Shown: one piece after another, positions 55,607 to 63,700 of the stretch
Layout: the number at the start of each line of letters is the position of its first letter
How positions within the stretch are numbered: the first letter of the stretch is position 1
Assembly (NCBI GenBank): GCA_020050685.1
Contig: JAGVKG010000004.1
Location: 1-64,000, forward strand
Reading direction: 5' to 3'
Source of the DNA: Candidatus Obscuribacterales bacterium
GTDB lineage: Bacteria > Cyanobacteriota > Vampirovibrionia > Obscuribacterales > Obscuribacteraceae
Length of the DNA stretch: 64,000 bases
The notes under the pieces: generated by a model
Told to the model about the DNA's origin: nothing
Databases searched by the model: none
Seen by the model: only the letters and a program-made list of their open reading frames with translations
Translations under genes and position numbers: made by a program

Positions 55607-56743
55607 ATGACTATTCAAACACTTACTATCAATTCAATTGCTCAACATGATTCTGCCGGAATGCAACCATCCGTTGAGCACGCTTCAGGCAAGCCTTATG
55701 CATGGATTCTGCACCCAGCAATTGATCTTTTCTTCGTTTGCGGCGGCATTGCTTGGCTATTGTTTGCGCTGCATTATTTTGTGCTAGGTCCAAACAGCGG
55801 TAGTTCTACGGTGCAAACTTTCGTTGTGATTGCCGCATTGGGTACGCTATTGTTTAGCGAAACACATACGGTTGCAACATTGGTGCGTGCCTATGACAAG
55901 GATAGCATCAGAGAAAAATTCTCCCTCTATACTCATTGGGCGGCAATTATTTGCGCGTCATTGACGCTTGCTGGATTGTTTTGCAAACCCTTGCTGCCAA
56001 TTTTTGCCAAAATCTATTTGCTGATTGTGTCGCAACATTTCACCGCTCAAACGTACGGCTTGGTTCTACTCTATTGCTACAAGCGCCAATATCCGTTGAG
56101 TATTTGGGAAAAGCGCCTCATGTCGCTCTTGATGCAAGCAACAATGTGGTTTGCTGTGCTCAGACAATGCACCTATAGAGAATGGAGTGGTGACATCTTT
56201 CTTGGTCAAACTCTTCCATTCTGGGGACCACTTCCAGAATGGATATTTCTGCTTGCCCAAGCTGTCCTCGTCGCTGCCGGTGTAGCCGTTGCCTTCATGG
56301 TTTTGGTTAAGGCAATCGCTGAAAAGCAATACTTGCCCTTGCCGTCCGCAATGTTGCTTCTTAGTGGTGTCCTGATTTTTGTCTTTGGCAAACAAGCGAC
56401 AGGTATTCTATGGCTTTATGTGCCCGCCTTCTTTCATGGCAGCCAATATATTGTTGTATCGACATCGTACTATTTAAAGGAACAAGGCTTGCCGGAAAAT
56501 GTTCCTACTAGCAAGATTGCCTCATTGCTTGGACAAAAACGTGCATTGCGCTATCTTGGATTTCTTATTTTGGCCGGTACTTTTGTCTATATCGGTCTGC
56601 CACGCATCCTGGAACAGTTCGGATTCAACTATCAAGTCGCCTTTGCGGCAATATTTACTACCGTCAATTTCCATCATGTGCTAATAGATCGGGTAATCTG
56701 GAAGATGAGAGATGCCGATGTAAGGAGACTTTTGAATGGATAA
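55607..56743 (+). CDS. Polytopic membrane protein with conserved-looking histidine motifs
   Basis: About 378 residues and roughly ten helices. Notable intramembrane or loop motifs are WILHPAIDLFF, HFTAQTYGLVLLY, PAFFHGSQYIVVS and VNFHHVLIDRVIWKMRD. Several histidines lie at helix ends, as in membrane di-iron or haem enzymes, but no family is recognised. The ATG at 55607 follows GGTGA; a GTG at 55595 overlaps the previous stop. It sits between paralogues B and C, so it probably acts on or with them. Confidence 0.6.
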   Translation: MTIQTLTINSIAQHDSAGMQPSVEHASGKPYAWILHPAIDLFFVCGGIAWLLFALHYFVLGPNSGSSTVQTFVVIAALGTLLFSETHTVATLVRAYDKDSIREKFSLYTHWAAIICASLTLAGLFCKPLLPIFAKIYLLIVSQHFTAQTYGLVLLYCYKRQYPLSIWEKRLMSLLMQATMWFAVLRQCTYREWSGDIFLGQTLPFWGPLPEWIFLLAQAVLVAAGVAVAFMVLVKAIAEKQYLPLPSAMLLLSGVLIFVFGKQATGILWLYVPAFFHGSQYIVVSTSYYLKEQGLPENVPTSKIASLLGQKRALRYLGFLILAGTFVYIGLPRILEQFGFNYQVAFAAIFTTVNFHHVLIDRVIWKMRDADVRRLLNG

Positions 56744-56972
56744 TTTCTTGGAAGGCTTCCTAAATGTATTTGCCAACGGTGTAGAAATTGGTTGTCTGAT
56801 TTGGGCAATTGTAATTCTGGTAACGCTGGGCAAACATTTCAAATTCGGTGCGCTTCGTGTGTTGCAGCGGGTATCGTTGGCATTAGCCATAGCATTTATT
56901 GGTCTGATCACACCGGGGCTTATAAATTGGTTCTATGTTTCGCTCAATCCACCCCGAGGAAACCTTTTCTAA
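56736..56972 (+). CDS. Leaderless two-helix paralogue C
   Basis: The 78-residue protein lacks a signal peptide and the NTAGT motif but matches the helix-loop-helix of paralogues A and B: FANGVEIGCLIWAIVILVTL, then LALAIAFIGLITPGLINW and a PRGNLF tail. AGGAG precedes the ATG, which overlaps the polytopic gene's stop by eight bases. The stop shares bases with the convergent msbA-like gene (CTAA at 56969-56972). Confidence 0.65.
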   Translation: MDNFLEGFLNVFANGVEIGCLIWAIVILVTLGKHFKFGALRVLQRVSLALAIAFIGLITPGLINWFYVSLNPPRGNLF

Positions 56973-58747
56973 ACCGAAGCTACCGGTCGTTCAAATTGTG
57001 CACGGATTAGGCGTGCGTAAGTAGCGTCTTTTTCGATGAGCGCATCATGCGTACCGGATTCGACAATTGAGCCGTGTTCCAAAACAAGAATTTGATCTGC
57101 GTGGCGCACTGTGGAAAGCCTGTGAGCAATGACGATAACCGTACGCCCTTCCATCAAGCGATTGAGAGCCTTCTGCACCATTGCTTCCGATTCGTTATCG
57201 AGTGAGCTGGTTGCTTCATCCAAGATCAATATCGGTGCGTCTTTGAGGAAGGCGCGGGCGATGGACAAGCGTTGCTGCTGTCCACCGGATAGTCTCACGC
57301 CGCGTTCACCAATTTCTGAGCCGTACCCGCCTGGCAATTCTTCGATAAAGTCGTGACAGTAGGCTGCCTTAGCTGCTTGTTCAATTTCTTCGTGAGTGGC
57401 ATCAAGACGGCCCAAGCGAATGTTTTCTTCCACAGTGGCGTTGAACAAAAAGTTGTCTTGGCTGACGACGGCAATTTGCGAGCGCAGGGAACTCATCGTG
57501 TAATTCGATAGTGGCTTGCCATCAATAAAGATTGTTCCCGCTGTGGTATCAAAAAAGCGCGGCACTAAATTAGCAAGAGTCGATTTGCCGGATCCGGATA
57601 AACCAACTAATGCCACCATGCGTCCGGCTGGTATCTCGAGATTGATATCACGCAAGACCATATCCGGTGTTGATGGATATTGGAAATAAACGTGTTTGAA
57701 TTCAACATTGTGCGAACCTTGTGGCAATGGTTCTGCATCGATGGAGTCTTTTAAATCTGGATCAATATCGAGCACTTCAAACACTCTGGTGGAAGCAGCA
57801 AGGGCTGGTTGAATAATTCCTTGAATGCGACCGAGATTTTTGAGTGGTGAGTATAAAAGTATCAGAGCAAGCAAAAACGATGTAAGTGATCCAAGATTCA
57901 TTTGATGATGCACAACCTGATAGCCAGCAACCCACATGACGCAGGCGATACCAAGGGCACCAATCATGCCCAAAATGGGCGACATCATAGCCTCTGACCG
58001 CACGGCCTTCATCACATTGGCAAACACACTTTGATTGGTGGCAAAAAAGCGGTTAGTCTGAAATGTTTCCAAATTAAAGGACTGAATCACCTTGGCACCT
58101 TGAATTGATTCGGAGAGCACGGAAGTAAGATCGCCGACTGCTTCCTGTCCGCCACGGCTTGCCTTGCGAATTTTCTTGGAAAGAATTGTCACTGGAATGA
58201 CGATAAAGGACATGATGGAAAGAGCAATTATGCTCAGCTGCCAGCTTTGCATTAGGACAACAATAATCAGTGATACCAAAGTGACAATGCGCGAAAGCAT
58301 TGTTTGGAATGTTTGGGCGATGGCATTTTCAATCACGTTTACATCGTTGATCATCCGACCGATTAAGATGCCGGAAGAATTACCTTGGAAATAAAGCAAT
58401 GGTTGCTTCTGCAAATGTTGAAATATTTCATTGCGTAGATCGCGAATCGCCGCAGCACCAACATAGCGAATACAAATTGCTTCAACGAAACGAGCCGAGC
58501 CTTGGATCGCCATAGCGAGCAAAACCAGAAGTGGTGCTATATAAATTAGTTCTTGGTGTCCCTGAACAAAAATCCGCTGCAATCCTTGCCCGGCCAACCA
58601 AGCGATAACACCGTCCATGCCACCAGCCGGAATGGCTGCAGCAAGTCCGATTACAAATCGCACCCAGTAAGGACGAATATATTTCAGCACCCTCATGTAG
58701 AGGAGAAATTGTTCTGTGAACGTATTTTGTAGCTGCCTTACGCGCAT
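56969..58747 (-). CDS. msbA: MsbA-like ABC exporter (lipid A flippase type)
   Basis: The 592-residue half-transporter has six membrane helices in the first 320 residues, followed by an ATPase domain with Walker A GLSGSGKST, signature LSGGQQQR, Walker B ILILDEATSSLD and the HRLST switch. Position right after lpxB on the same strand supports the role of flipping lipid A core across the inner membrane. Other multidrug-type substrates remain possible. Confidence 0.88.
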   Translation of the reverse strand: MRVRQLQNTFTEQFLLYMRVLKYIRPYWVRFVIGLAAAIPAGGMDGVIAWLAGQGLQRIFVQGHQELIYIAPLLVLLAMAIQGSARFVEAICIRYVGAAAIRDLRNEIFQHLQKQPLLYFQGNSSGILIGRMINDVNVIENAIAQTFQTMLSRIVTLVSLIIVVLMQSWQLSIIALSIMSFIVIPVTILSKKIRKASRGGQEAVGDLTSVLSESIQGAKVIQSFNLETFQTNRFFATNQSVFANVMKAVRSEAMMSPILGMIGALGIACVMWVAGYQVVHHQMNLGSLTSFLLALILLYSPLKNLGRIQGIIQPALAASTRVFEVLDIDPDLKDSIDAEPLPQGSHNVEFKHVYFQYPSTPDMVLRDINLEIPAGRMVALVGLSGSGKSTLANLVPRFFDTTAGTIFIDGKPLSNYTMSSLRSQIAVVSQDNFLFNATVEENIRLGRLDATHEEIEQAAKAAYCHDFIEELPGGYGSEIGERGVRLSGGQQQRLSIARAFLKDAPILILDEATSSLDNESEAMVQKALNRLMEGRTVIVIAHRLSTVRHADQILVLEHGSIVESGTHDALIEKDATYARLIRAQFERPVASV

Positions 58748-58755
58748 AACTTCCT

Positions 58756-60006
58756 CTACGTGGATGCCTTGGTTACAGGGGAATAATCTAACTTCTGCGA
58801 AACTTTCTCATTTCCTTTGGCAGTAATTCCCAAGGTTGCCAATATTTGCTTGCTCACATTGGAGACAAACTCGCCTCTGCCCAATTGCGCCTTTACGGAT
58901 TGCAAACGTTTTGTGGTTTGCTCACGAAATGCAGGCACATCCAACCAATCGCAGGTATATCTTACAAACTGCTCGGCACGGCAATCTAGTTGAAATAACT
59001 CAGGAACCACACCTTCGCCTGCCAAGATGTTGGGCCAGCCTACGCGTTTGATTTGTTTAAAAAAGAAAATTAAGATGGCGGAAATCCAGTTGCTTCGGTA
59101 AAAGATCAGCATCGGTGTGCCGAGCATGGCTGCTTCCAATGTTGTGGAGCCGGATTTAGCCCAAGCGAGATCGCAATTTGTCATCAAATTGTAATTTTCG
59201 CCGGGACTGATCAATTTCAGCCGGTCACCGACCAGATGACGATAACCAAGCTTGTCCACCAATTTCTCAATTAGATCATCCAGCGTGGCATTTGCTTTTG
59301 ATATGACGCATTGCACTTCTGGTCTTTCCTGTAAAACCCAAGCCACCGCCTGTAGTACCACAGGAATATGGTCGCGAATTTCTTGTTTGCGGCTGCCAGG
59401 AAAAATGCCAATAATTGGACGATTAGGATCAAGCCCGTGTTTGGCGGCAAAGGCCTCGCGCGTTTCCAAATCAGTTGCTTTTGGCAAGTTGGTTGTATAG
59501 GGGTTGCCGACGAAATATGATTCAATACCTTGATCGCGATAAATCTTTTCCTCAAACGGAAAAATTACTAGCATTTTGTTGATAGTGGCTTTCAAGGCAT
59601 TAATGCGCCATGGGCGAGAGGCCCAAACTTGCGGCGAAATAAAATAGATGATTGGCAATTGCTCTTTGCTGTAATGTTTGCGAATTGTTTGCGCTAAGTG
59701 AATGTTGAAGCCGCCAAAGTCCACAAGCAAAATGGCTTGCGGGCGGCGTTTGGCGATTTCTGCCAAAATGTGCTTTTTGATTTTTTGCAAAAGTGGCAGA
59801 ACTCGAATTACTTCGACAATCCCAAATGTGGAAAATGTTTGTAGGTTGTAGAGAATTTCTGCGCCGGCTGCTTCCATTTCCGAGCCGCCCACGCCCCAAA
59901 CAGAAAGATCTGGTGCGTCTTCTTTTAGTTTGCTGAGTACCTTCGACACATGTTTGTCGGCGGACAAATCGCCAACAAAGACAAACAAGTTCCGCTCGCC
60001 ACTCAC
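58756..60006 (-). CDS. lpxB: Lipid-A-disaccharide synthase
   Basis: It joins UDP-diacylglucosamine to lipid X in lipid A synthesis. Matching blocks are VGDLSADKHVSKVL, FVGNPY-type region ESYFVGNPYTTNLP, GIFPGSRKQEIRDH (donor-binding loop) and AWAKSGSTTLEAAMLGTPMLIFYR, partly quoted. The 416-residue length is slightly long. It overlaps ubiE by four bases and is followed by the msbA-like gene. Its presence implies an outer membrane with lipid A. Confidence 0.92.
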   Translation of the reverse strand: MSGERNLFVFVGDLSADKHVSKVLSKLKEDAPDLSVWGVGGSEMEAAGAEILYNLQTFSTFGIVEVIRVLPLLQKIKKHILAEIAKRRPQAILLVDFGGFNIHLAQTIRKHYSKEQLPIIYFISPQVWASRPWRINALKATINKMLVIFPFEEKIYRDQGIESYFVGNPYTTNLPKATDLETREAFAAKHGLDPNRPIIGIFPGSRKQEIRDHIPVVLQAVAWVLQERPEVQCVISKANATLDDLIEKLVDKLGYRHLVGDRLKLISPGENYNLMTNCDLAWAKSGSTTLEAAMLGTPMLIFYRSNWISAILIFFFKQIKRVGWPNILAGEGVVPELFQLDCRAEQFVRYTCDWLDVPAFREQTTKRLQSVKAQLGRGEFVSNVSKQILATLGITAKGNEKVSQKLDYSPVTKAST

Positions 60007-60749
60007 CTGCGAGTCCCCACGTGCAGGGCAACCGAATCGAAAGCCAAAGGAATGTGCTGGACATTCGTCAATCCAGCCTGTTCAAACATTTTCGTAATTG
60101 CGTTCGGCTTGGGATAAGTGTTTCGTGACTCTGGCAAATAAGTATAAGCCTGGCGATCGTTTTGCAAAACTTCGCCAATTATTGGTACTACGTGACCGAA
60201 AAACAAACCAAACATCGGCGCAAAAATTGGATTGGTTGGATGACCAAGATCAAGATTTACGACTCTGCCGCCTGGTTTCACTACTCGTGCCATCTCGTTC
60301 AATCCGGCTTGCAGATCGGTAAGATTGCGCAAACCAAAACTGATGATTGCACCATCAAAACTTTCAGCGGCAAATGGTAACTTTTGTGCGTCGCCTTGTT
60401 GAAATTCAATTTTGGCCGAATTGCCATTTTGTGATTGTGAGCTTTGCAAATTCTTGGCTCGGCTGCGAGCCACATCAAGCATGTTGGCCGAAAAATCCAA
60501 ACCAGTCACACTGCCTTGTGCGCTCAGATATTTTGCAACGGTAAGGGCAAGATCCCCGGTGCCACAACAAACATCCAAATAATTGCCGGTGGGAGATTGG
60601 ACAAGTTCTTTTACCGCGCGCTTTTTCCACGAGCGGTGCATGTAAAGACTAATTACGTCGTTTGTCAGATCGTAACGTTTAGCAATGCGTTCAAACTGAT
60701 CGTGGACGTATGAAAATTTCTCTTCTGCGTTTGGCAGTCGAAAAGACAT
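60003..60749 (-). CDS. ubiE: Demethylmenaquinone/ubiquinone methyltransferase
   Basis: The 248-residue SAM-dependent methyltransferase contains RIAKRYDLTNDVISLYMHRSWK, motif I LDVCCGTGDLAL, GLDFSANML, and FGLRNL, all UbiE hallmarks. It methylates the quinone ring in the final step of menaquinone synthesis. The ATG shares its A with the secG stop (TGATG). Confidence 0.95.
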   Translation of the reverse strand: MSFRLPNAEEKFSYVHDQFERIAKRYDLTNDVISLYMHRSWKKRAVKELVQSPTGNYLDVCCGTGDLALTVAKYLSAQGSVTGLDFSANMLDVARSRAKNLQSSQSQNGNSAKIEFQQGDAQKLPFAAESFDGAIISFGLRNLTDLQAGLNEMARVVKPGGRVVNLDLGHPTNPIFAPMFGLFFGHVVPIIGEVLQNDRQAYTYLPESRNTYPKPNAITKMFEQAGLTNVQHIPLAFDSVALHVGTRR

Positions 60750-60985
60750 CAGGGTCTAATGATTCCAAAACCGAGCAAAGCGCAAACGACCACAAAGAGC
60801 AACGCCACTGTTCCTGTGACGCGATCGAGTCCAGCTTCAGCACCACTTTTGCCTTGAAACAAAACCGCTTGTCCGCCTATTCCACCCATACCCTCTCCCT
60901 TAGGAGCGTGGAGGAGAATCAAAATTACCAGCATGAGCCCGAGAACAACTTCGGCGCCAAGCAAAACCATATAAGCTACGTGCAT
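60749..60985 (-). CDS. secG: Protein-export membrane protein SecG
   Basis: The 78-residue protein has two helices joined by the conserved cytoplasmic segment LLHAPKGEGMGGIGGQAVLFQGKSGAE (shortened), a SecG signature. GAGGAATAAGC precedes the ATG at 60985. It is a component of the SecYEG translocon and the first gene of the operon. Confidence 0.93.
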   Translation of the reverse strand: MHVAYMVLLGAEVVLGLMLVILILLHAPKGEGMGGIGGQAVLFQGKSGAEAGLDRVTGTVALLFVVVCALLGFGIIRP

Positions 60986-61119
60986 GCTTATTCCTCTCAG
61001 AAAATGCAAAGAAAAATTATAACTGATTTGCCTCAAGATCAGGGTTTATCTGGTTTTCTCACCTGGTGAAGAATGAAATAATCTTATTTGGTTGCTTGAA
61101 TTGCTTACTAGATGTATGA

Positions 61120-61206
61120 TGTTCATGAACAGTGAACACGCATAGCTGGTTTGGGCTTTTAATGCTGGAATTGATTGCTTTTGATATAATGTTCATTGTT
61201 CATGAA
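61120..61206. promoter_or_regulatory. Palindromic operators and extended -10 of the HTH/NTase pair
   Basis: TGTTCATGAACA at 61120-61131 is a perfect 12-bp palindrome, followed by AGTGAAC. A second cluster at 61191-61206 contains two GTTCAT words and TTCATGAA. Between them lies an extended -10 box, TGATATAAT (TATAAT at 61185-61190). The downstream HTH protein is the likely binder, which would make the pair autoregulated. Confidence 0.65.
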
Positions 61207-61224
61207 ATATGAAAAGGGTGGACT

Positions 61225-61749
61225 ATGCAGTTGAAACCACAAGATATCGTTGTGCTTCTGAAATTGGTCGGTCTTAAAGGCGGCTGGTCATATCGTCAAC
61301 TGGCGCAGGAGCTGTTTATGAGCATCGGCGAGGTCCATAATGCTTTAAATCGCGCTGCCCGGGCACAGTTATTTGATACCAGCGAGAATCGCCCGAGAAT
61401 ACAAGCTCTGGAAGAGTTTCTTATTCATGGTCTTAAATATGCATTTCCTGCTGAGAGGGGTTCTATTACCAGAGGTACCCCGACTGCTTTTGCCGCTTCA
61501 CCGCTAAATCAGATTATTTCATCACCGGATGATGTGAATATGCCAGTTTGGCCCGATCCAGATGGATCTGCCAGAGGTTATAAATTAGAACCTCTGTTTA
61601 GCTCCGTGCCAAAGGCAGTAAAAAAGGACAAGGCTTTATATGAGTTGCTCGCACTTGTTGATGCAATTCGAGATGGACGTGCTCGCGAACGCAATCTTGC
61701 CGTTGAACATTTACGAGACCGCTTGAGGGAAAGTTATGCGTCGGCATAG
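61225..61749 (+). CDS. Winged-helix/HTH regulator paired with nucleotidyltransferase
   Basis: The 174-residue protein begins with a winged-helix-like HTH (residues 7-60: GGWSYRQLAQELFMSIGEVHNALNRA). The middle is a linker, and the C-terminal 60 residues are helical and acidic-basic. AAAAGGGTGG gives the ribosome site. It overlaps the nucleotidyltransferase gene by 14 bp. By position it is the antitoxin-like regulator of the pair. Confidence 0.75.
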   Translation: MQLKPQDIVVLLKLVGLKGGWSYRQLAQELFMSIGEVHNALNRAARAQLFDTSENRPRIQALEEFLIHGLKYAFPAERGSITRGTPTAFAASPLNQIISSPDDVNMPVWPDPDGSARGYKLEPLFSSVPKAVKKDKALYELLALVDAIRDGRARERNLAVEHLRDRLRESYASA

Positions 61750-62506
61750 TGTACACGTAGAAGGAATTTCCCTGGTAGCTCAACAGCTGGCAAAGCTCGA
61801 GACTGAAGTCGTTTTCACGGGCGGAGCGATTGTCGGTCTCTTACTGACAGATAGTGCTGCACCAGATGTTAGACCGACAGATGACGTTGATGTGATCGTT
61901 GGCATTGCTCGATACTCAGACTATGCGCTTCTGCAAGAGGAGCTTCGCAAGCTTGGTTTTAAACATGATATGGACGGTCCAAACTGCAGATTCAATCTCA
62001 ACGGCTTGAAAGTTGATGTGATGCCGAGCGACGGTAAGGCGCTTGGCATCACCAATCGTTGGTATGAGTATGCTATCAGTTCGGCAAACGATTATTTGCT
62101 ACCAGATGGTACTTCGATTCGCCTAATATCCGCCCCAGCATTTATCGCTACGAAACTTGAAGCCTTTGATGATCGCGGTGAAGGAGACTATGTTGTAAGT
62201 CATGACGTGGAAGATATAATCGCCGTCATTAATGGACGCACCGAATTACTTGGTGAGATCAAGGCAGCAGATACAGCCATTAGTGCCTATATTAGCGCAA
62301 GGTTTGCAATGTTACTCAAGGACCGGAAATTTCTGGATGCCGTTGGTATGCACCTTTTCCCAGATGCTGATAGCCAAGGACGCGCGAGAATAATTATCGA
62401 TCGAATGCGAGGAATTTCACAAATTGGTCAAAGAATTGAAATCCCGGAGGATTTTAATCGGATGGGGCAAGCTGAGATTGAACGACTGTTTGACGGTGAG
62501 GGATAA
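61736..62506 (+). CDS. Nucleotidyltransferase-fold protein (AbiEii-like), putative toxin
   Basis: The 256-residue protein has the NTase pattern TGGAIVGLLL...RPTDDVDVIV with G29-G30 and D50/D52 and later RFNLNGLKVDVMPSD, similar to the AbiEii/AbiGii family. Enzymes of this type transfer nucleotides to tRNA or proteins. With the upstream HTH gene it forms a toxin-antitoxin or abortive-infection-like module. No classical AbiEi partner is seen; the regulator is different. Confidence 0.75.
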   Translation: MRRHSVHVEGISLVAQQLAKLETEVVFTGGAIVGLLLTDSAAPDVRPTDDVDVIVGIARYSDYALLQEELRKLGFKHDMDGPNCRFNLNGLKVDVMPSDGKALGITNRWYEYAISSANDYLLPDGTSIRLISAPAFIATKLEAFDDRGEGDYVVSHDVEDIIAVINGRTELLGEIKAADTAISAYISARFAMLLKDRKFLDAVGMHLFPDADSQGRARIIIDRMRGISQIGQRIEIPEDFNRMGQAEIERLFDGEG

Positions 62507-62716
62507 TTCCAGCCGTAAAATTTTCAATTAACTAAGTGTTGAAATATTTTGTTAATTGCCGGGTACAAAGTTTATGGGTCGAGGAATGTTCACGGAGTGG
62601 CGCTTTGGGAACCTTTTTCGATACCATGCAAGAAGGAAGGCAATTGGTTAATTGATGGCGTACGAAATGAGTCGCGTTCTGCGGCTTGAGGGCTAGGCGA
62701 GCCCGGCGGGTAGATA

Positions 62717-63700
62717 ATGTCAATGATGGAAAGCGTAATAAGGCTTACCGATCGCTTCTACGACCCACGCGATCCGGATACTATTGAGCGCCAAAGTAAG
62801 CTACAGCAATGCATTCTAATTGTTCTAATTTGTTACGTGATTGCGGGCATTGCGTTTTATAAGATGAAAGAGTGGGAAGTGGCTCATCCGCGCATCATTC
62901 ATGATGTCGATGTCACTTTCGAATTTACGCCGCCACCACCTGAACCACCGCCGATGGCCCAAGAAATGGGCAGAGGTCCAGGATTATCAGCCGGTGGATT
63001 GCCGGGTTCTGCTCCGGCACCAGCGCCAGCCGAAACTGCCAAGGTGGCTATGCCAACGCCGCAAGCACCAACTATAACCAAGCCGACTCCCGTGCCGGTC
63101 AAACCAATTCCCTCGCGTAAGACAACAGTGGCAGCACCAATTGCTGTCACGCCAACCAATGTAATTAAGGCCCCAATTGTTGTGCCGAAGCCTACGAAGG
63201 CGCCGACACAACAGAATCCGCAAACAGGAACTCCTGTTGCTGCCAATCCTTCAGGAGCACCAAACGCAGCCGGTGCTCCAGGTGGTGTTGATGGTGGCGC
63301 AGGCACAGGTGGTGCTGGTGGTGGTGGCACTGGAACCGGACAAGGAGGTCTAGGTGCTGGCACCGGTGGTGGTGGCGCGCCGCAAATTGCCATGTCCTTA
63401 GGAACAAACAGGGCAATGGGCAATATTGCTCCTTATCGCAAAGATTTATTGATGCGGCTGGCCCAAAATTGGAAACCCAAAAACCCCAACGAAAATATTA
63501 TTGTTTTGATCGATCTGGCAACGGACGGCAGTCTTATTTCTGCCGAGATATTTCAATCATCCGGCAACAAGAAATCTGATAAGGCAGCGTTGGCGGCAAT
63601 TGAAGAAACTAAGTTTGCTCCCTTGCCGGATTGGTATAAAGGCAAGCATTTGCCTTTCAAAATCGAACTTAGTAAAGTGGAGGCACTGCACCAGCAATGA
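62717..63700 (+). CDS. TonB-like energy-transducing protein
   Basis: A single membrane helix (about residues 31-49) follows a cytoplasmic N-terminus. Residues 70-190 are proline-rich, 190-225 glycine-rich, and 240-325 form a TonB C-terminal domain (MRLAQNWKPKNPNENIIVLIDLATDG ... FAPLPDWYKG). This is the standard layout for passing proton-motive energy to outer-membrane receptors or TonB-like scaffolding. 327 residues. Its stop overlaps the next ATG. Confidence 0.82.
   Translation: MSMMESVIRLTDRFYDPRDPDTIERQSKLQQCILIVLICYVIAGIAFYKMKEWEVAHPRIIHDVDVTFEFTPPPPEPPPMAQEMGRGPGLSAGGLPGSAPAPAPAETAKVAMPTPQAPTITKPTPVPVKPIPSRKTTVAAPIAVTPTNVIKAPIVVPKPTKAPTQQNPQTGTPVAANPSGAPNAAGAPGGVDGGAGTGGAGGGGTGTGQGGLGAGTGGGGAPQIAMSLGTNRAMGNIAPYRKDLLMRLAQNWKPKNPNENIIVLIDLATDGSLISAEIFQSSGNKKSDKAALAAIEETKFAPLPDWYKGKHLPFKIELSKVEALHQQ

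Noticed and set aside
62899-63423. Minus-strand glycine/proline-rich frame opposite the TonB-like gene
   Set aside because: It mirrors the GC-rich proline/glycine codons of the real gene; no start context and no known domain.
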